A DNA stretch of 64,000 bases from Pseudoalteromonas luteoviolacea S2607 (GTDB taxonomy: Bacteria > Pseudomonadota > Gammaproteobacteria > Enterobacterales > Alteromonadaceae). The stretch is taken from assembly GCF_001625575.1 (NCBI RefSeq), contig NZ_AUXV01000022.1, positions 1 to 64,000 on the forward strand, read 5' to 3'. A model generated the notes under the pieces. The model made no database searches. It saw nothing but the letters and a program-made list of their open reading frames with translations, and was not told the DNA's origin. Of this stretch, positions 1-9,595 are shown in pieces. Position 1 is the stretch's first letter. The number at the start of each line of letters is the position of its first letter. Position numbers and translations under genes: made by a program.

Positions 1-2
1 AG

Positions 3-87
3 TGGTGGAGGGAGCTGGATTCGAACCAGCGAAGGCTGAGCCGTCAGATTTACAGTCTGATCCCTTTGGCCGCTCGGGAACCCCTCC
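3..87 (-). tRNA. tRNA-Tyr (GTA), third of three in transcription order
   Basis: Read on the minus strand this is an 85-nt class II tRNA with a long variable arm. The GTA anticodon sits in the ACTGTAAATC loop context, the T loop reads GGTTCGAATCC, and a CCA end is encoded in the DNA. The acceptor arms GGAGGGG and the 3' partner pair apart from the terminal wobble positions. The sequence is identical to the two copies to its right. It is the most promoter-distal copy in the window; the operon probably continues beyond position 1, where other tRNA genes and tufB often follow in gammaproteobacteria (not visible here). Confidence 0.97.
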
Positions 88-112
88 ACATAAAGTGAGC
101 TAAAGTACAAAG

Positions 113-197
113 TGGTGGAGGGAGCTGGATTCGAACCAGCGAAGGCTGAGCCGTCAGATTTACAGTCTGATCCCTTTGGCCGCTCGGGAACCCCTCC
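113..197 (-). tRNA. tRNA-Tyr (GTA), second of three
   Basis: This is an 85-nt tandem copy identical to its neighbours, with anticodon GTA, a long variable arm and an encoded CCA end. It is separated by 25 nt from the copy to the left and 20 nt from the copy to the right, so all three are likely cut from a single precursor transcript. Confidence 0.97.
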
Positions 198-217
198 GAA
201 TTGTACTTTGTCGTTGA

Positions 218-302
218 TGGTGGAGGGAGCTGGATTCGAACCAGCGAAGGCTGAGCCGTCAGATTTACAGTCTGATCCCTTTGGCCGCTCGGGAACCCCT
301 CC
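218..302 (-). tRNA. tRNA-Tyr (GTA), first of three in transcription order
   Basis: This is the promoter-proximal identical copy, 85 nt, anticodon GTA with encoded CCA. It follows a promoter-like sequence at 318-345 on the same strand, with a GC-rich stretch between the -10 and the gene that is typical of stable-RNA promoters. Confidence 0.97.
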
Positions 303-317
303 TCAACAACGGCGCTG

Positions 318-345
318 ATAATATCAAAGTTTTTGACGATGTAAA
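318..345 (-). promoter_or_regulatory. Probable sigma-70 promoter of the tRNA-Tyr cluster
   Basis: On the minus strand there is TTTACA (340-345), a 16-bp spacer and TATTAT (318-323). It is followed by CAGCGCCG, a GC-rich discriminator of the kind found at stringently controlled stable-RNA promoters. The predicted start falls just upstream of the first tRNA. This is a motif match only. Confidence 0.6.
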
Positions 346-414
346 GAAATGTCCTAAAGTTTTTTCAAAAAATGCCGATAAAATTTCAGACTTTGAATTT
401 TTTGGCGAAAATCC

Positions 415-936
415 ATGCAGATAGAACAATTGTTACTCAAGGAAGCACAGTTAGGTATTGCCCTTAACTTAAGTGTGCGAGAATCGCGACGAGGAGACTT
501 CGCGTTGCTATTGAGTGCGTTGTCTCAAGATGCGTTAGATTTCAGTCAATTTGATTTTCCTCGTTCGGCGGTTGATGAGAAAGATAAGTCAGAAGAGGCG
601 TTAAAAAAGGAGTTGCAAGTAGGGCCCAAAAAACCACTTGCCCCAGCAGAGTATGACTTTCTGATTGGTCAATACAACCGTTACTTCGTAAAAGATGGTG
701 GCTTGGAAGATATTAAGCTGAATGAATGCTTAGACCCAGAGCCGCTGCATATACGCGACAATAAATTACATGTTCCTCTTTCTGTGGTTGAAAATTTAGA
801 GCCAGCTGTGCGAGCTAAGCTCTTCAAGCAGCAGAGCCCTGAGATAAAACTTCAAGATCGGGAAATGGATGCGGCGGGATTTTACGACCAGCTTGCCAGT
901 GGGGAAATGCAATCTCAATTACGTGTTGCAGTGTAG
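415..936 (+). CDS. Conserved hypothetical protein, possibly VC2046/SO_2500 family
   Basis: The product is a 173-aa soluble acidic protein with no signal peptide or membrane segment. The N-terminal region (about 1-45) is a predicted helical segment with the phrase RRGDFALLLSAL. A charged linker follows, then a second region that starts near residue 75 with PAEYDFLIGQYNRYF. The overall pattern resembles the small gammaproteobacterial family named VC2046/SO_2500, which has no known function. The first ATG of the frame is used; a ribosome site is not obvious. It stands alone, divergent from the tRNA cluster and convergent with the YchJ gene. Confidence 0.75.
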   Translation: MQIEQLLLKEAQLGIALNLSVRESRRGDFALLLSALSQDALDFSQFDFPRSAVDEKDKSEEALKKELQVGPKKPLAPAEYDFLIGQYNRYFVKDGGLEDIKLNECLDPEPLHIRDNKLHVPLSVVENLEPAVRAKLFKQQSPEIKLQDREMDAAGFYDQLASGEMQSQLRVAV

Positions 937-1031
937 CAAGCTAGATCTATTGGGGGTCAATCAGAAGTACTTATACAGTGTCAATATAATGCGTTGGTGG
1001 TTAAACATGAATATTCATAGAGTGAGTACAA

Positions 1032-1487
1032 TTAGCCGTGACACTTCTTAAACTTTTTCCCACTTAAGCACGGACAAGGATCGTTTCGGCTTACTTTTTT
1101 TCCAGCGCAAGCGAACAAGTTGCCATCGAGATACATCCACTCACCACCTTCTTTAATAAATCGTGAGCGTTCATGGAGTATTTCCAGTTGTTGCCCCTCT
1201 AAATAAGAAGCCTTGAATTCAACGTATTGGTAGCTTTGGTCCTGATCAGTGTGAACGACTTCTAAATTGATAAACTCAACTTGATTGGCAAATAAGAGTA
1301 TGTCTTCTGCTGTATGCTCACGTCGTTTTTCCGAGGCGTAGGTGTTGACGATATACTCACCATCTTTTACACAGTACGCGCTATACCTCGAGCGCATCAA
1401 CTGCTCGGCATTTTCTGGTTTGCTCTGTCCAGTAATGAAAAGGTTACAGCACTGTTCAAAAGGCAGAGCTTGACCACAAAAACACAT
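1032..1487 (-). CDS. YchJ family protein with SEC-C zinc motif
   Basis: The protein is 151 aa if it starts at the ATG giving MCFCGQ, which places the first cysteines at the N terminus as in YchJ proteins; a longer upstream frame would run into the sulA-like gene. It has an N-terminal CxC...CC cluster (residues 2-14), a central NTF2-like region containing MRSRYSAYC, and a C-terminal SEC-C motif RNDPCPCLSGKKFKKCHG that binds zinc in SecA and relatives. The biological role of YchJ is not established. It starts 15 nt after the sulA-like gene ends, so the two may be co-transcribed. Confidence 0.85.
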   Translation of the reverse strand: MCFCGQALPFEQCCNLFITGQSKPENAEQLMRSRYSAYCVKDGEYIVNTYASEKRREHTAEDILLFANQVEFINLEVVHTDQDQSYQYVEFKASYLEGQQLEILHERSRFIKEGGEWMYLDGNLFACAGKKVSRNDPCPCLSGKKFKKCHG

Positions 1488-1501
1488 ATAAAACCTAATA
1501 A

Positions 1502-1927
1502 TTAATGTGCGACCTCTGACATTGGTAGTTTGCAAACCTCCTTAAAACAAAATAGGGCTGTTTCGGAGTTATTTAAGCTTCGCTGTTTCATTTGTCGGGC
1601 TGATAAGATACCAGGCCCAGTGATTACAGCTGCAAAGTTACCATTGTGCAGAGCGCAATCTAGAGTGTGTTCTAAGTTTATCAGATCTTTGAGCTTTAAA
1701 ACTAGCAGCTTATTGATGTCGATGCCGAAGTCATCCAGCATAGACTTATTTATTGTTTGGTTGGGTGCTATTAACAATGTCCAACCAGCTTTCGAATTGC
1801 AAAAACCCAATATTTTCATAAGTTCTAAGCTGGTTGTGGCTTCATCAGATGTATTTACAATATTAAAGTTTGCCTGATTTGGAAGGCCTGCCGCACTTGC
1901 TTTTAAAATGGTCGAAGTATGTAACAT
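1502..1927 (-). CDS. sulA: SulA-like SOS cell division inhibitor
   Basis: The 141-aa protein has the SulA/RecA-like fold signatures GWTLLIAPNQTINKS (about 48-62), the GIDINKLLVLKLKD stretch, and a later ALHNGNFAAVITGPG segment. In the SulA family such proteins bind FtsZ and block polymerisation when DNA is damaged; the FtsZ role here is inferred. Support comes from a LexA-type box at 1936-1955 that ends only 8 bp upstream of the start codon, so transcription should be SOS-controlled and the leader very short. The C terminus is shorter and less typical than in E. coli SulA (169 aa), so activity is not certain. Confidence 0.8.
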   Translation of the reverse strand: MLHTSTILKASAAGLPNQANFNIVNTSDEATTSLELMKILGFCNSKAGWTLLIAPNQTINKSMLDDFGIDINKLLVLKLKDLINLEHTLDCALHNGNFAAVITGPGILSARQMKQRSLNNSETALFCFKEVCKLPMSEVAH

Positions 1928-1935
1928 AATTTTAA

Positions 1936-1955
1936 TACTGATTGTTTATACAGTG
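1936..1955 (-). promoter_or_regulatory. LexA (SOS) box of the sulA-like gene
   Basis: The core is CTG-N10-CAG (1938-1953; minus-strand reading CTGTATAAACAATCAG), a gammaproteobacterial LexA operator pattern with the usual AT-rich centre. It lies directly upstream of the sulA-like start codon at 1927. Similar boxes precede recN and ruvC in this window. Confidence 0.8.
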
Positions 1956-2043
1956 TATATACAGTATTTCATACAGCATTTTTGATCAAGGTTACATCTG
2001 ATGTTTTTTTAATCTTTTTTGCAGTGCTTAGTCCTAATTCAGG

Positions 2044-2499
2044 TTAACGTTCTGTTTTAAAATGATTTAGTTGATGGATTTGCTCATATAACGTTGCGGC
2101 ATAACATTGCGCGTCTAAATAACGTTTTGTAGTTAAATGTGGTCTGACTTCTTTTAAAGTACTTTCTGCGGCCATATTGCCTTGGCTTTGTGCCAAGCTA
2201 AGCCAAGCGACACCATGAAATACGCTCTTAGGGACACCTTGTCCTTTAATAAACAATAGTCCCAAATAGAATTGCGCCTTATTGTCCCCAGACATGGCAG
2301 CTAACCTCATCCATTTAGCTGCTAATGGATATTGTTTTTCTTTTATGTAGTAGAGGCCTTTTTTATAAGCTTGATCGGGGTCCTGTCCCTCTGGCCATTG
2401 GTGCTTAGGATCTGGCTCCTGCGTTACAAATTCGAGCACATTTAGCAGCTGTTGCTCTAAGTCACCACTGTAAGCCTTTGTAGATTGACTGTTTTTCAT
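2044..2499 (-). CDS. Sel1-like repeat protein
   Basis: The protein is 151 aa from the ATG at 2499 (a GTG two codons upstream is an alternative). About residues 48-125 hold Sel1/TPR-like repeats of the A-x2-G-x2-Y type: QAYKKGLYYIKEKQYPLAAKWMRLAAMSGD and AQFYLGLLFIKGQGV are the clearest units, shown here as separate blocks. Such solenoids bind other proteins; no partner is visible. There is no signal peptide, so it is probably cytoplasmic. The gene is divergent from the purine permease. Confidence 0.8.
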   Translation of the reverse strand: MKNSQSTKAYSGDLEQQLLNVLEFVTQEPDPKHQWPEGQDPDQAYKKGLYYIKEKQYPLAAKWMRLAAMSGDNKAQFYLGLLFIKGQGVPKSVFHGVAWLSLAQSQGNMAAESTLKEVRPHLTTKRYLDAQCYAATLYEQIHQLNHFKTER

Positions 2500-2617
2500 A
2501 CTCACTTCACTTATTACAACCTAGCCTACAGTGTAGCCGATTTTTGCTTTATTTGTCCTATAAAGAGAACGATTTATGGTAAAATTGCGGCCCCGTTTCT
2601 ATTTAAAATACAAAGAC

Positions 2618-3907
2618 ATGCTAGAAAGACTTTTTTCGCTCAAGGCACTTCAAACCGATGCAAAGACTGAGGTAGTGGCCGGCCTGACTACGTTTATTAC
2701 GATGGTTTACATTGTATTTGTAAACCCTGCAATGCTCGCTCAAGCAGGTATTGACCACGGTGCGGCTTTCGTCGCTACTTGTTTAGCTGCGGCTATCGGT
2801 TGCTTTATTATGGGCTTTTGGGCTAATTACCCTCTTGCGCTGGCGCCTGGAATGGGCCTCAATGCTTTCTTTACCTATGGTGTTGTGCTTGGAATGGGGC
2901 ACAGTTGGCAAACGGCATTGGGTGCCGTATTTTTGTCAGGCTGCTTATTTTTAGTATTGAGTATTTTTAAAATAAGAGAGTGGGTAATTCAAGCTATTCC
3001 TGTGGTATTGAAACGAGCAATCGCAACTGGCATTGGTGCTTTTCTCGCTTTAATTGCTTTAAAAAACTCTGAAATTATCGTTTCAAGCCCTGCAACTTTC
3101 GTTCAGTTGGGTGACATTACAAGCCCAGGTCCTCTTTTAGCTATTCTCAGTTTATTTGTCATTACCGCTCTGATGTATCGAGAATTCAAAAGCGGGGTAC
3201 TGATTAGCATTTTACTCGTTACTGTAGTCGCTTGGAGTGCAGGCCTTGTTGAGTACTCTGGTATTGTTTCAGTACCACCCAGTATAGCGCCAACCTTTGG
3301 ACAGTTAGATATCGCTGGGGCGCTTGAGGTAACCATGCTCAGTGTGGTGTTTGCATTTTTATTTGTAGATCTATTCGATACAAGTGGCACGCTGGTAGCA
3401 GTGACTCAAAAAGCAGGAATTGCAGATGAAAAAGGGAATATGCCACGCTTAGGCCGGGCGCTATCAGCAGACAGCACGGCAACCGTCGCTGGCTCGTTCT
3501 TAGGCACTTCAACAACGACGTCATACATTGAATCTGTCTCAGGCGTTTCTGTTGGCGGCAGGACAGGGCTCACAGCTGTGGTCGTTGGTGTTTGCTTTCT
3601 TCTTATGATGTTTTTTGCACCATTGGCACAAATGGTCCCTGCTTATGCAACAGCTGGTGCGATTCTCTATGTAGCGGTTCTTATGCTACAAAACTTAAAA
3701 CTGGTAAACTGGGATGATATGACCGATGCAATTCCTGTAAGCGTGGTGCTGTTAATGACGCCCCTTACCTTTTCGATTGCACACGGTATTGCTCTTGGGT
3801 TTATCGCATACACAGCGGTCAAGTTAGCTTGTAATAGAAAAGACGAAATTTCTATCAGTGTTTGGGTATTAACAATTTTGTTTATTTTAAAGTTTGCTAT
3901 TAGCTGA
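2618..3907 (+). CDS. NCS2 family purine permease (AzgA/AdeP-like)
   Basis: The product is a 429-aa polytopic membrane protein with about 12 predicted spans, close in length to adenine and guanine/hypoxanthine permeases of the AzgA/AdeP branch. Diagnostic stretches are TEVVAGLTTFITMVYIVFVNP near the N terminus (given in two parts: TEVVAGLTTF and ITMVYIVFVNP), GMGLNAFFTYGVV, the FVDLFDTSGTLVAV segment that carries the substrate-site acidic residue, and TSTTTSYIESVSG. It should import a purine base with protons; the exact substrate is not determinable. I chose the ATG at 2618 because MLER aligns with the family start; an in-frame ATG at 2576 is possible. A TAAAAT -10 like element lies at 2580-2585. 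Confidence 0.9.
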   Translation: MLERLFSLKALQTDAKTEVVAGLTTFITMVYIVFVNPAMLAQAGIDHGAAFVATCLAAAIGCFIMGFWANYPLALAPGMGLNAFFTYGVVLGMGHSWQTALGAVFLSGCLFLVLSIFKIREWVIQAIPVVLKRAIATGIGAFLALIALKNSEIIVSSPATFVQLGDITSPGPLLAILSLFVITALMYREFKSGVLISILLVTVVAWSAGLVEYSGIVSVPPSIAPTFGQLDIAGALEVTMLSVVFAFLFVDLFDTSGTLVAVTQKAGIADEKGNMPRLGRALSADSTATVAGSFLGTSTTTSYIESVSGVSVGGRTGLTAVVVGVCFLLMMFFAPLAQMVPAYATAGAILYVAVLMLQNLKLVNWDDMTDAIPVSVVLLMTPLTFSIAHGIALGFIAYTAVKLACNRKDEISISVWVLTILFILKFAIS

Positions 3908-4669
3908 TCACCACTTCTTTTTGGGGGCGAAAAGGACATCGAGATCGTCCTTTTCCTTCTCTGCTTTTTTCTTAACTGCAGATGCGTTTGAAGCTTTCAA
4001 CTCGACGCTGATTTCATTCAAATACCCTTCAAGTTGATTTTTCTTTTCAGTGACGTATTCATCGCTATAGGTTACAGCCATAATTGTGGCGTATGCCTTT
4101 TCAAAGTATTGGCGTGCAGATCCAACCATATTGGCTGTTTTAGCAGAAAGGCCCCTTTTAATTTGGCTTTCAACGTTGATTCTTAACTGAATCTTTTCAA
4201 GACGTCTGTCTTCTTTTACGAAAACTTGAGTATCGACTTTACCCTTGCTGTGCTCTGAACGCAGTAAGTGTCTTACCTTTTTAATGCCTTGGACTAGGGC
4301 GATTAACTGTTTGTCGTTGTCAGGAAGAGATACATTGTCGCTGTCATTCAGTTTACCGGGATCTGAATTCATACGCTCTTGAGATTCGTGTAAGCGGTTT
4401 TTTAACTCTCTTGATGTTGGTGAGAGCTCTACCATTGTCGCAAGGGCGTCGTGAATACGCTTTTGGATGATTCGAAGCATATCCCCAGACATAGGAATAT
4501 TTGAGCTGTTAAGCAACACATCCTCAGATTCTTCGATGATCCGTTTTTGCTTTGACAGCTCTTTGCGTCTCTCTGCTTCTTGTTTCTCTTTATGTTGTTG
4601 AATAGCACTAACCCACACTGCAATTACAACTAAAGCAACAATCAATAATATTATTATGGAAACAAACAT
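3908..4669 (-). CDS. Membrane-anchored coiled-coil protein of unknown function
   Basis: The protein is 253 aa from the ATG at 4669. It starts with one strong transmembrane helix (residues 2-22) and has no lipobox, so it is probably an inner-membrane protein with a large cytoplasmic tail. Residues 25-60 are very rich in K, E, Q and R and probably form a coiled coil. The remainder is helical and highly charged, and ends in DDLDVLFAPKKKW. I do not recognise a family. The stop codon lies immediately beside the permease stop on the other strand, so the two genes converge without a gap. It is divergent from cysB. Confidence 0.65.
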   Translation of the reverse strand: MFVSIIILLIVALVVIAVWVSAIQQHKEKQEAERRKELSKQKRIIEESEDVLLNSSNIPMSGDMLRIIQKRIHDALATMVELSPTSRELKNRLHESQERMNSDPGKLNDSDNVSLPDNDKQLIALVQGIKKVRHLLRSEHSKGKVDTQVFVKEDRRLEKIQLRINVESQIKRGLSAKTANMVGSARQYFEKAYATIMAVTYSDEYVTEKKNQLEGYLNEISVELKASNASAVKKKAEKEKDDLDVLFAPKKKW

Positions 4670-4927
4670 ACCCGAATCTCTACGTAAACTACCCAAGGCG
4701 ATATTTTTTATCTTACATCAAATAATTGTATATTGGATAGTTTTAATAACAAGGTGTATGTAAATGATTTTGAATACACCATTTTTCAGTATAGACGTAT
4801 CTAATACAGATTTCTTATATGATTGCGCAAATGTTACAATTACTATCAGCTACACGATAAATATGCTAGCCTAGGAATGGATCCGACTCGGCGCTCTGCG
4901 TAAATCGAAAACCAAGTCGCTTATTAG

Positions 4928-5960
<1,033 letters not shown>

Positions 5961-5980
5961 TGTGATGTCTATGCAAAGAC

Positions 5981-7357
5981 TTAACACTCGATAATGTTTA
6001 CCGCGAGACCGCCACGAGCGGTTTCTTTGTATTTTGTCTTCATATCATTACCAGTATCAAGCATGGTCTTGATAACTTTATCTAACGACACTTTTTGGTC
6101 ACCCGTACCTCGAAGCGCTAAGCGAGAAGCGTTGATTGCTTTTACGGCACCCATTGCGTTTCTTTCAATACAAGGCACTTGCACTAATCCGCCAACAGGG
6201 TCACATGTTAGGCCTAGGTTATGCTCCATGCCAATTTCAGCAGCATTTTCTACATGAACGACATTTCCGCCCATGATTTCGGTCAGTGCACCTGCCGCCA
6301 TCGAACAAGCGACGCCCACTTCACCTTGGCAGCCTACTTCCGCACCTGAAATAGAAGCGTTCTTCTTGTAAAGAATGCCAATTGCAGCTGCCGTCAAAAG
6401 GTATCGGGTAGCAATTTCGACGTCAATTTCTTTGATAAACGTATGATAGTACATCAAAACAGCGGGTAGGATCCCAGCTGCTCCATTAGTGGGAGCTGTA
6501 ACAACACGGCCACCTGCAGCGTTTTCTTCATTGACCGCAAGGGCAAATAGGTCTACCCAATCCATAGCGCGCAATGGATCGTTGCTGTTTTCAACATTAA
6601 GTTTCAAATAAAGGCTAGGAGCGCGTCTTTTAACTTTTAGACCACCAGGTAAAATACCCTCAGTGCGCATGCCACGTTCGATACATGCCTTCATCACTTC
6701 CCAAATATTGAAAAGTTCTTGCTTTATATCGCTTTCAGAACGCAGGGTTTTTTCATTGGCCATCATCAAAGCAGAGACACTTAAGCCCGTCTCTTTACAA
6801 ATAGACAATAACTCTTCCGCTGTATCGAACAAATATGGTGCAGGGTTTTGTTCACGAACATCCAGCGCAGCCTGTTTCTCAGCTTCGAAATCTTCATCTG
6901 TCACGATAAAGCCACCACCAATAGAGTAGTAGATTTGGCTATGAAGCAGCTCATCACCCTTATAGGCTTGTATTTCCATCGCGTTAGAGTGTTTTGGCAG
7001 TGTTTTTCGACGGTGGAATACAACAGCACCTTGTTTAGGAAAATCTGCTTTGTGCTGCTGATCAAGGTAAATGACTTGCTCTTGCTCAATTTTTTCTAGA
7101 ATTTGTGGAACAAGATCAGCATCAATGGTTTCAGGATCGTAACCTGCTAAGCCCAAGATAACCGCTTTTCCTGAGCCGTGACCTATACCTGTTTGACCTA
7201 GTGAGCCAAAAAGCTCTACTTTAACCGCAGTAACGTCGTCAATTAGTTTACTTTTTTGTAGATCTTTGACGAACAGACGCGAAGCGCGCATCGGTCCGAC
7301 GGTATGGGACGAAGAAGGCCCGATACCGATACTGAACATATCAAATGCACTAATCAT
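5981..7357 (-). CDS. sdaA: L-serine ammonia-lyase (serine dehydratase), iron-sulfur type
   Basis: This is a 458-aa single-chain enzyme like E. coli SdaA/SdaB (about 455 aa), converting L-serine to pyruvate and ammonia. The N terminus has [17 protein letters not shown], the signature of the beta domain. The alpha domain carries the iron-sulfur cysteines in [17 protein letters not shown] and in [13 protein letters not shown], and the glycine-rich [13 protein letters not shown] segment. The oxygen-labile [4Fe-4S] cluster acts as a Lewis acid. It is monocistronic, with its terminator shared with cysB. Confidence 0.96.
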   Translation of the reverse strand: MISAFDMFSIGIGPSSSHTVGPMRASRLFVKDLQKSKLIDDVTAVKVELFGSLGQTGIGHGSGKAVILGLAGYDPETIDADLVPQILEKIEQEQVIYLDQQHKADFPKQGAVVFHRRKTLPKHSNAMEIQAYKGDELLHSQIYYSIGGGFIVTDEDFEAEKQAALDVREQNPAPYLFDTAEELLSICKETGLSVSALMMANEKTLRSESDIKQELFNIWEVMKACIERGMRTEGILPGGLKVKRRAPSLYLKLNVENSNDPLRAMDWVDLFALAVNEENAAGGRVVTAPTNGAAGILPAVLMYYHTFIKEIDVEIATRYLLTAAAIGILYKKNASISGAEVGCQGEVGVACSMAAGALTEIMGGNVVHVENAAEIGMEHNLGLTCDPVGGLVQVPCIERNAMGAVKAINASRLALRGTGDQKVSLDKVIKTMLDTGNDMKTKYKETARGGLAVNIIEC

Positions 7358-7457
7358 AAATTTTACTCATCATTGCCTCTGAACGGGCGCACATAATAAC
7401 GTTAATTATTGCAGAAGTAACCCGTTATCGGATGGAAAATAGTGTTTTGCTAGATGA

Positions 7458-8015
7458 TTAAATTAGAGAGTTGGTAAATTTAGTTATAATGCTAGCGGTC
7501 GCGCCCCAGAGAAGTCCATGAGGTGTCATGAAACCTTTGATGCTCGTGGCTTTCCCGCGAAAGTGAGTCGTGTAACTTTGCCAGTGTTCTTGGGTCATCA
7601 AATCACGTATTGGGAGTGTAAAAACTTGCTCTACTTCACTGCTTGTGCGTGCCCATGTTGCGCTGTTTTCTACTTTCGCGAGAATTGGCGTAATATGAAA
7701 TCCGCTCAAGGAGCTATGCGTTGCAAGCTGACCAAGTGGGGTTACAAACTCTCTAGCTAAGCTAATCTCTTCAAAGGTTTCCCGTAAAGCAGCGTCTTGC
7801 ACAGAGGAATCATGGGCTTCAATTTTACCGCCTGGGAAGCAGATTTGACTGGGGTGGGCCCTAAGGTTGGCATTACGTTTACATAGCAACATATGCGCTT
7901 GGCCATCAAACTCGATAAGTGGCACAAGCACAGCACTTTTCACTCCTGTCAAATGAGAAGTAGAGTGTGCGCTTTTCGACAGCGTATATTTACTGATTAT
8001 GTGCTCAAGCTTCAT
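7458..8015 (-). CDS. nudL: NUDIX hydrolase, CoA pyrophosphatase type (NudL-like)
   Basis: The protein is 185 aa. It has the CoA-pyrophosphatase signature LLCKRNANLRAHPSQICFPGG (about 43-63, shown as LLCKRNANLRAHPS and QICFPGG) and the Nudix box ending RETFEEISL. The box has one extra residue and aspartate where a glutamate is usual, which is the normal form in NudL proteins, so it should be active. Likely substrates are CoA and acyl-CoA esters, cut to phosphopantetheine derivatives and 3',5'-ADP. The ATG overlaps the pabB stop as ATGA, so the two are translationally coupled. Confidence 0.88.
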   Translation of the reverse strand: MKLEHIISKYTLSKSAHSTSHLTGVKSAVLVPLIEFDGQAHMLLCKRNANLRAHPSQICFPGGKIEAHDSSVQDAALRETFEEISLAREFVTPLGQLATHSSLSGFHITPILAKVENSATWARTSSEVEQVFTLPIRDLMTQEHWQSYTTHFRGKATSIKGFMTPHGLLWGATASIITKFTNSLI

Positions 8016-9358
8016 TTAAGTACGGGTAAAATCTTATTTACTTTATGATAAGTTTCTTGGTACTCCGCGTCTACTTGAGAGTCAGCAACAATACCACCAC
8101 CGGCCCAACAATAAATCGTGTTTTGTGCACAAACAAGCGTACGAATGGTGATAGACGTATCCATGTCACCACATGCACTCAGGTATCCCATAGAGCCGCA
8201 GTACGCGCTACGACGATGTGGTTCAAGCTCTTCTATAATTTCCATAGCCCTAATTTTTGGCGCGCCAGTGATAGAGCCACCTGGAAACGCTGCCTCTAGT
8301 TGATCTATTGCGCTCTTTCCGTTTGCAAGTTCGCTGGTTACGGTGCTTACAAGGTGATGGACCGCAGGGAAACTTTCTATTTCAAACAGCTTTGGTACCG
8401 TGACGGTGCCCGCCTTGGCAACTTTGCCGAGATCATTTCTTAATAGGTCGACTATCATGACATTTTCGGCGCGGTCTTTACTTGAACCTTGTAAGGTTTT
8501 TGCCTGCTCGATGTCTTGAGCAGGGTCAGATAGTCTGGGTAAAGTGCCCTTAATGGGTTTTGTTTCGACTTGGTTTTTTCTTACAGAGATAAACCGCTCT
8601 GGCGATACGGACACAATGGCGGTGTCCTCACCTAGATTATAAAACGCAGCGAATGGCGATTTGTTGTTCGCTCTTAACTTTTTATATGCTTGCCAAGGGG
8701 AGCCAGTGAATTGTGCGCTAAAGCGCTGCGCTAAGTTGATTTGATAGCAATCTCCGCTGAGAAGATATTGGTGTATTTGATCAAATTTGGTTTGATACTG
8801 CTGTTTGGTCATGTTTGACTGCCAATCAGTTAGTAACTTAAATGGTTTTGGACTTGATGCGGCACTGTTTAAAATTGCTAAGTATTCATCAAGCCGATTT
8901 GCATTTGACTGACAGACATAAAACCACTTTTGCTGTTGGTTATCGAATATGAGTGCATCTAAATACAAGCCTACGGTCATATCGGGTAATGAAATATCTG
9001 TCAGAGCTGACTCAGGAAGCTTTTCGATATAGCGGCCTAAATCGTATCCGAAATAACCTAACCAACCACCCACAAATGGCATCCCTGTGACACGTTCAGG
9101 GCATAAAAGGGACAACTTCTGTTTGAGAATTTCAAAGACACTGAGATTTTGTTGTATTCCGTCAAGGAAAGCTTGCCCTGATTTTGCCTCAAGGATATGT
9201 ACTGGGTTAAAACTAATGATGTCGAAGTGACTATTTTCATGTACTGCGTCACTTGAATCTAACAAGATTGCGTATTTATGCTGCGCAAATTGTTCGAAAA
9301 CTTCTACCGTAGAGAGAGAAATGTCAACAGCAATGCATTTATTCTGCGCATTTATCAT
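8012..9358 (-). CDS. pabB: Aminodeoxychorismate synthase component I
   Basis: The protein is 448 aa, a chorismate-binding enzyme. The KPIKGTLPR motif holds the lysine that distinguishes PabB from anthranilate synthase TrpE, which has alanine there. Other family stretches are DLLRNDLGK, FEIESFPAVHHLVSTV, and the C-terminal GSITGAPKIRAMEIIEELEPHRR (given here only as its start GSITGAPKIRAM) plus RTLVCAQNTIYCWAGGGIVADS. It makes 4-amino-4-deoxychorismate for folate with a PabA partner that is not in the window. It is followed with a 4-bp overlap by nudL. Confidence 0.93.
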   Translation of the reverse strand: MINAQNKCIAVDISLSTVEVFEQFAQHKYAILLDSSDAVHENSHFDIISFNPVHILEAKSGQAFLDGIQQNLSVFEILKQKLSLLCPERVTGMPFVGGWLGYFGYDLGRYIEKLPESALTDISLPDMTVGLYLDALIFDNQQQKWFYVCQSNANRLDEYLAILNSAASSPKPFKLLTDWQSNMTKQQYQTKFDQIHQYLLSGDCYQINLAQRFSAQFTGSPWQAYKKLRANNKSPFAAFYNLGEDTAIVSVSPERFISVRKNQVETKPIKGTLPRLSDPAQDIEQAKTLQGSSKDRAENVMIVDLLRNDLGKVAKAGTVTVPKLFEIESFPAVHHLVSTVTSELANGKSAIDQLEAAFPGGSITGAPKIRAMEIIEELEPHRRSAYCGSMGYLSACGDMDTSITIRTLVCAQNTIYCWAGGGIVADSQVDAEYQETYHKVNKILPVLK

Positions 9359-9595
9359 TTACTTGCCCCTGAAAACTAGCCCGAAACGGGCGAGGAGGTT
9401 ATCATAATTAGATGTGAATCTATAGAGTAGATAAGCGATAACTAATAACCATATACAGTGTAAGGATGTTGATTGTAAACTCGGGGCGTGTAGTCGGTTT
9501 ACTCATCAATATTCAACTTACTGCGGTTAGCTTGCTTTTCTACTTACCAAGTACAGGCTGTTTAGCAACCCTAAATAGCAAATAAAGGAACCGTC

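Noticed and set aside
112..318. Repetitive open frame across the tRNA genes
   Set aside because: It is a translation of two tRNA-Tyr copies; the repeat reflects the tRNA sequence, not a protein.
2520..2617. Purine riboswitch before the permease
   Set aside because: The conserved purine riboswitch core is not visible; only a promoter-like TAAAAT is seen.
7500..7760. Damaged Nudix box in nudL
   Set aside because: The extra residue and Asp for Glu are normal in the CoA-pyrophosphatase branch, so this is not loss of function.
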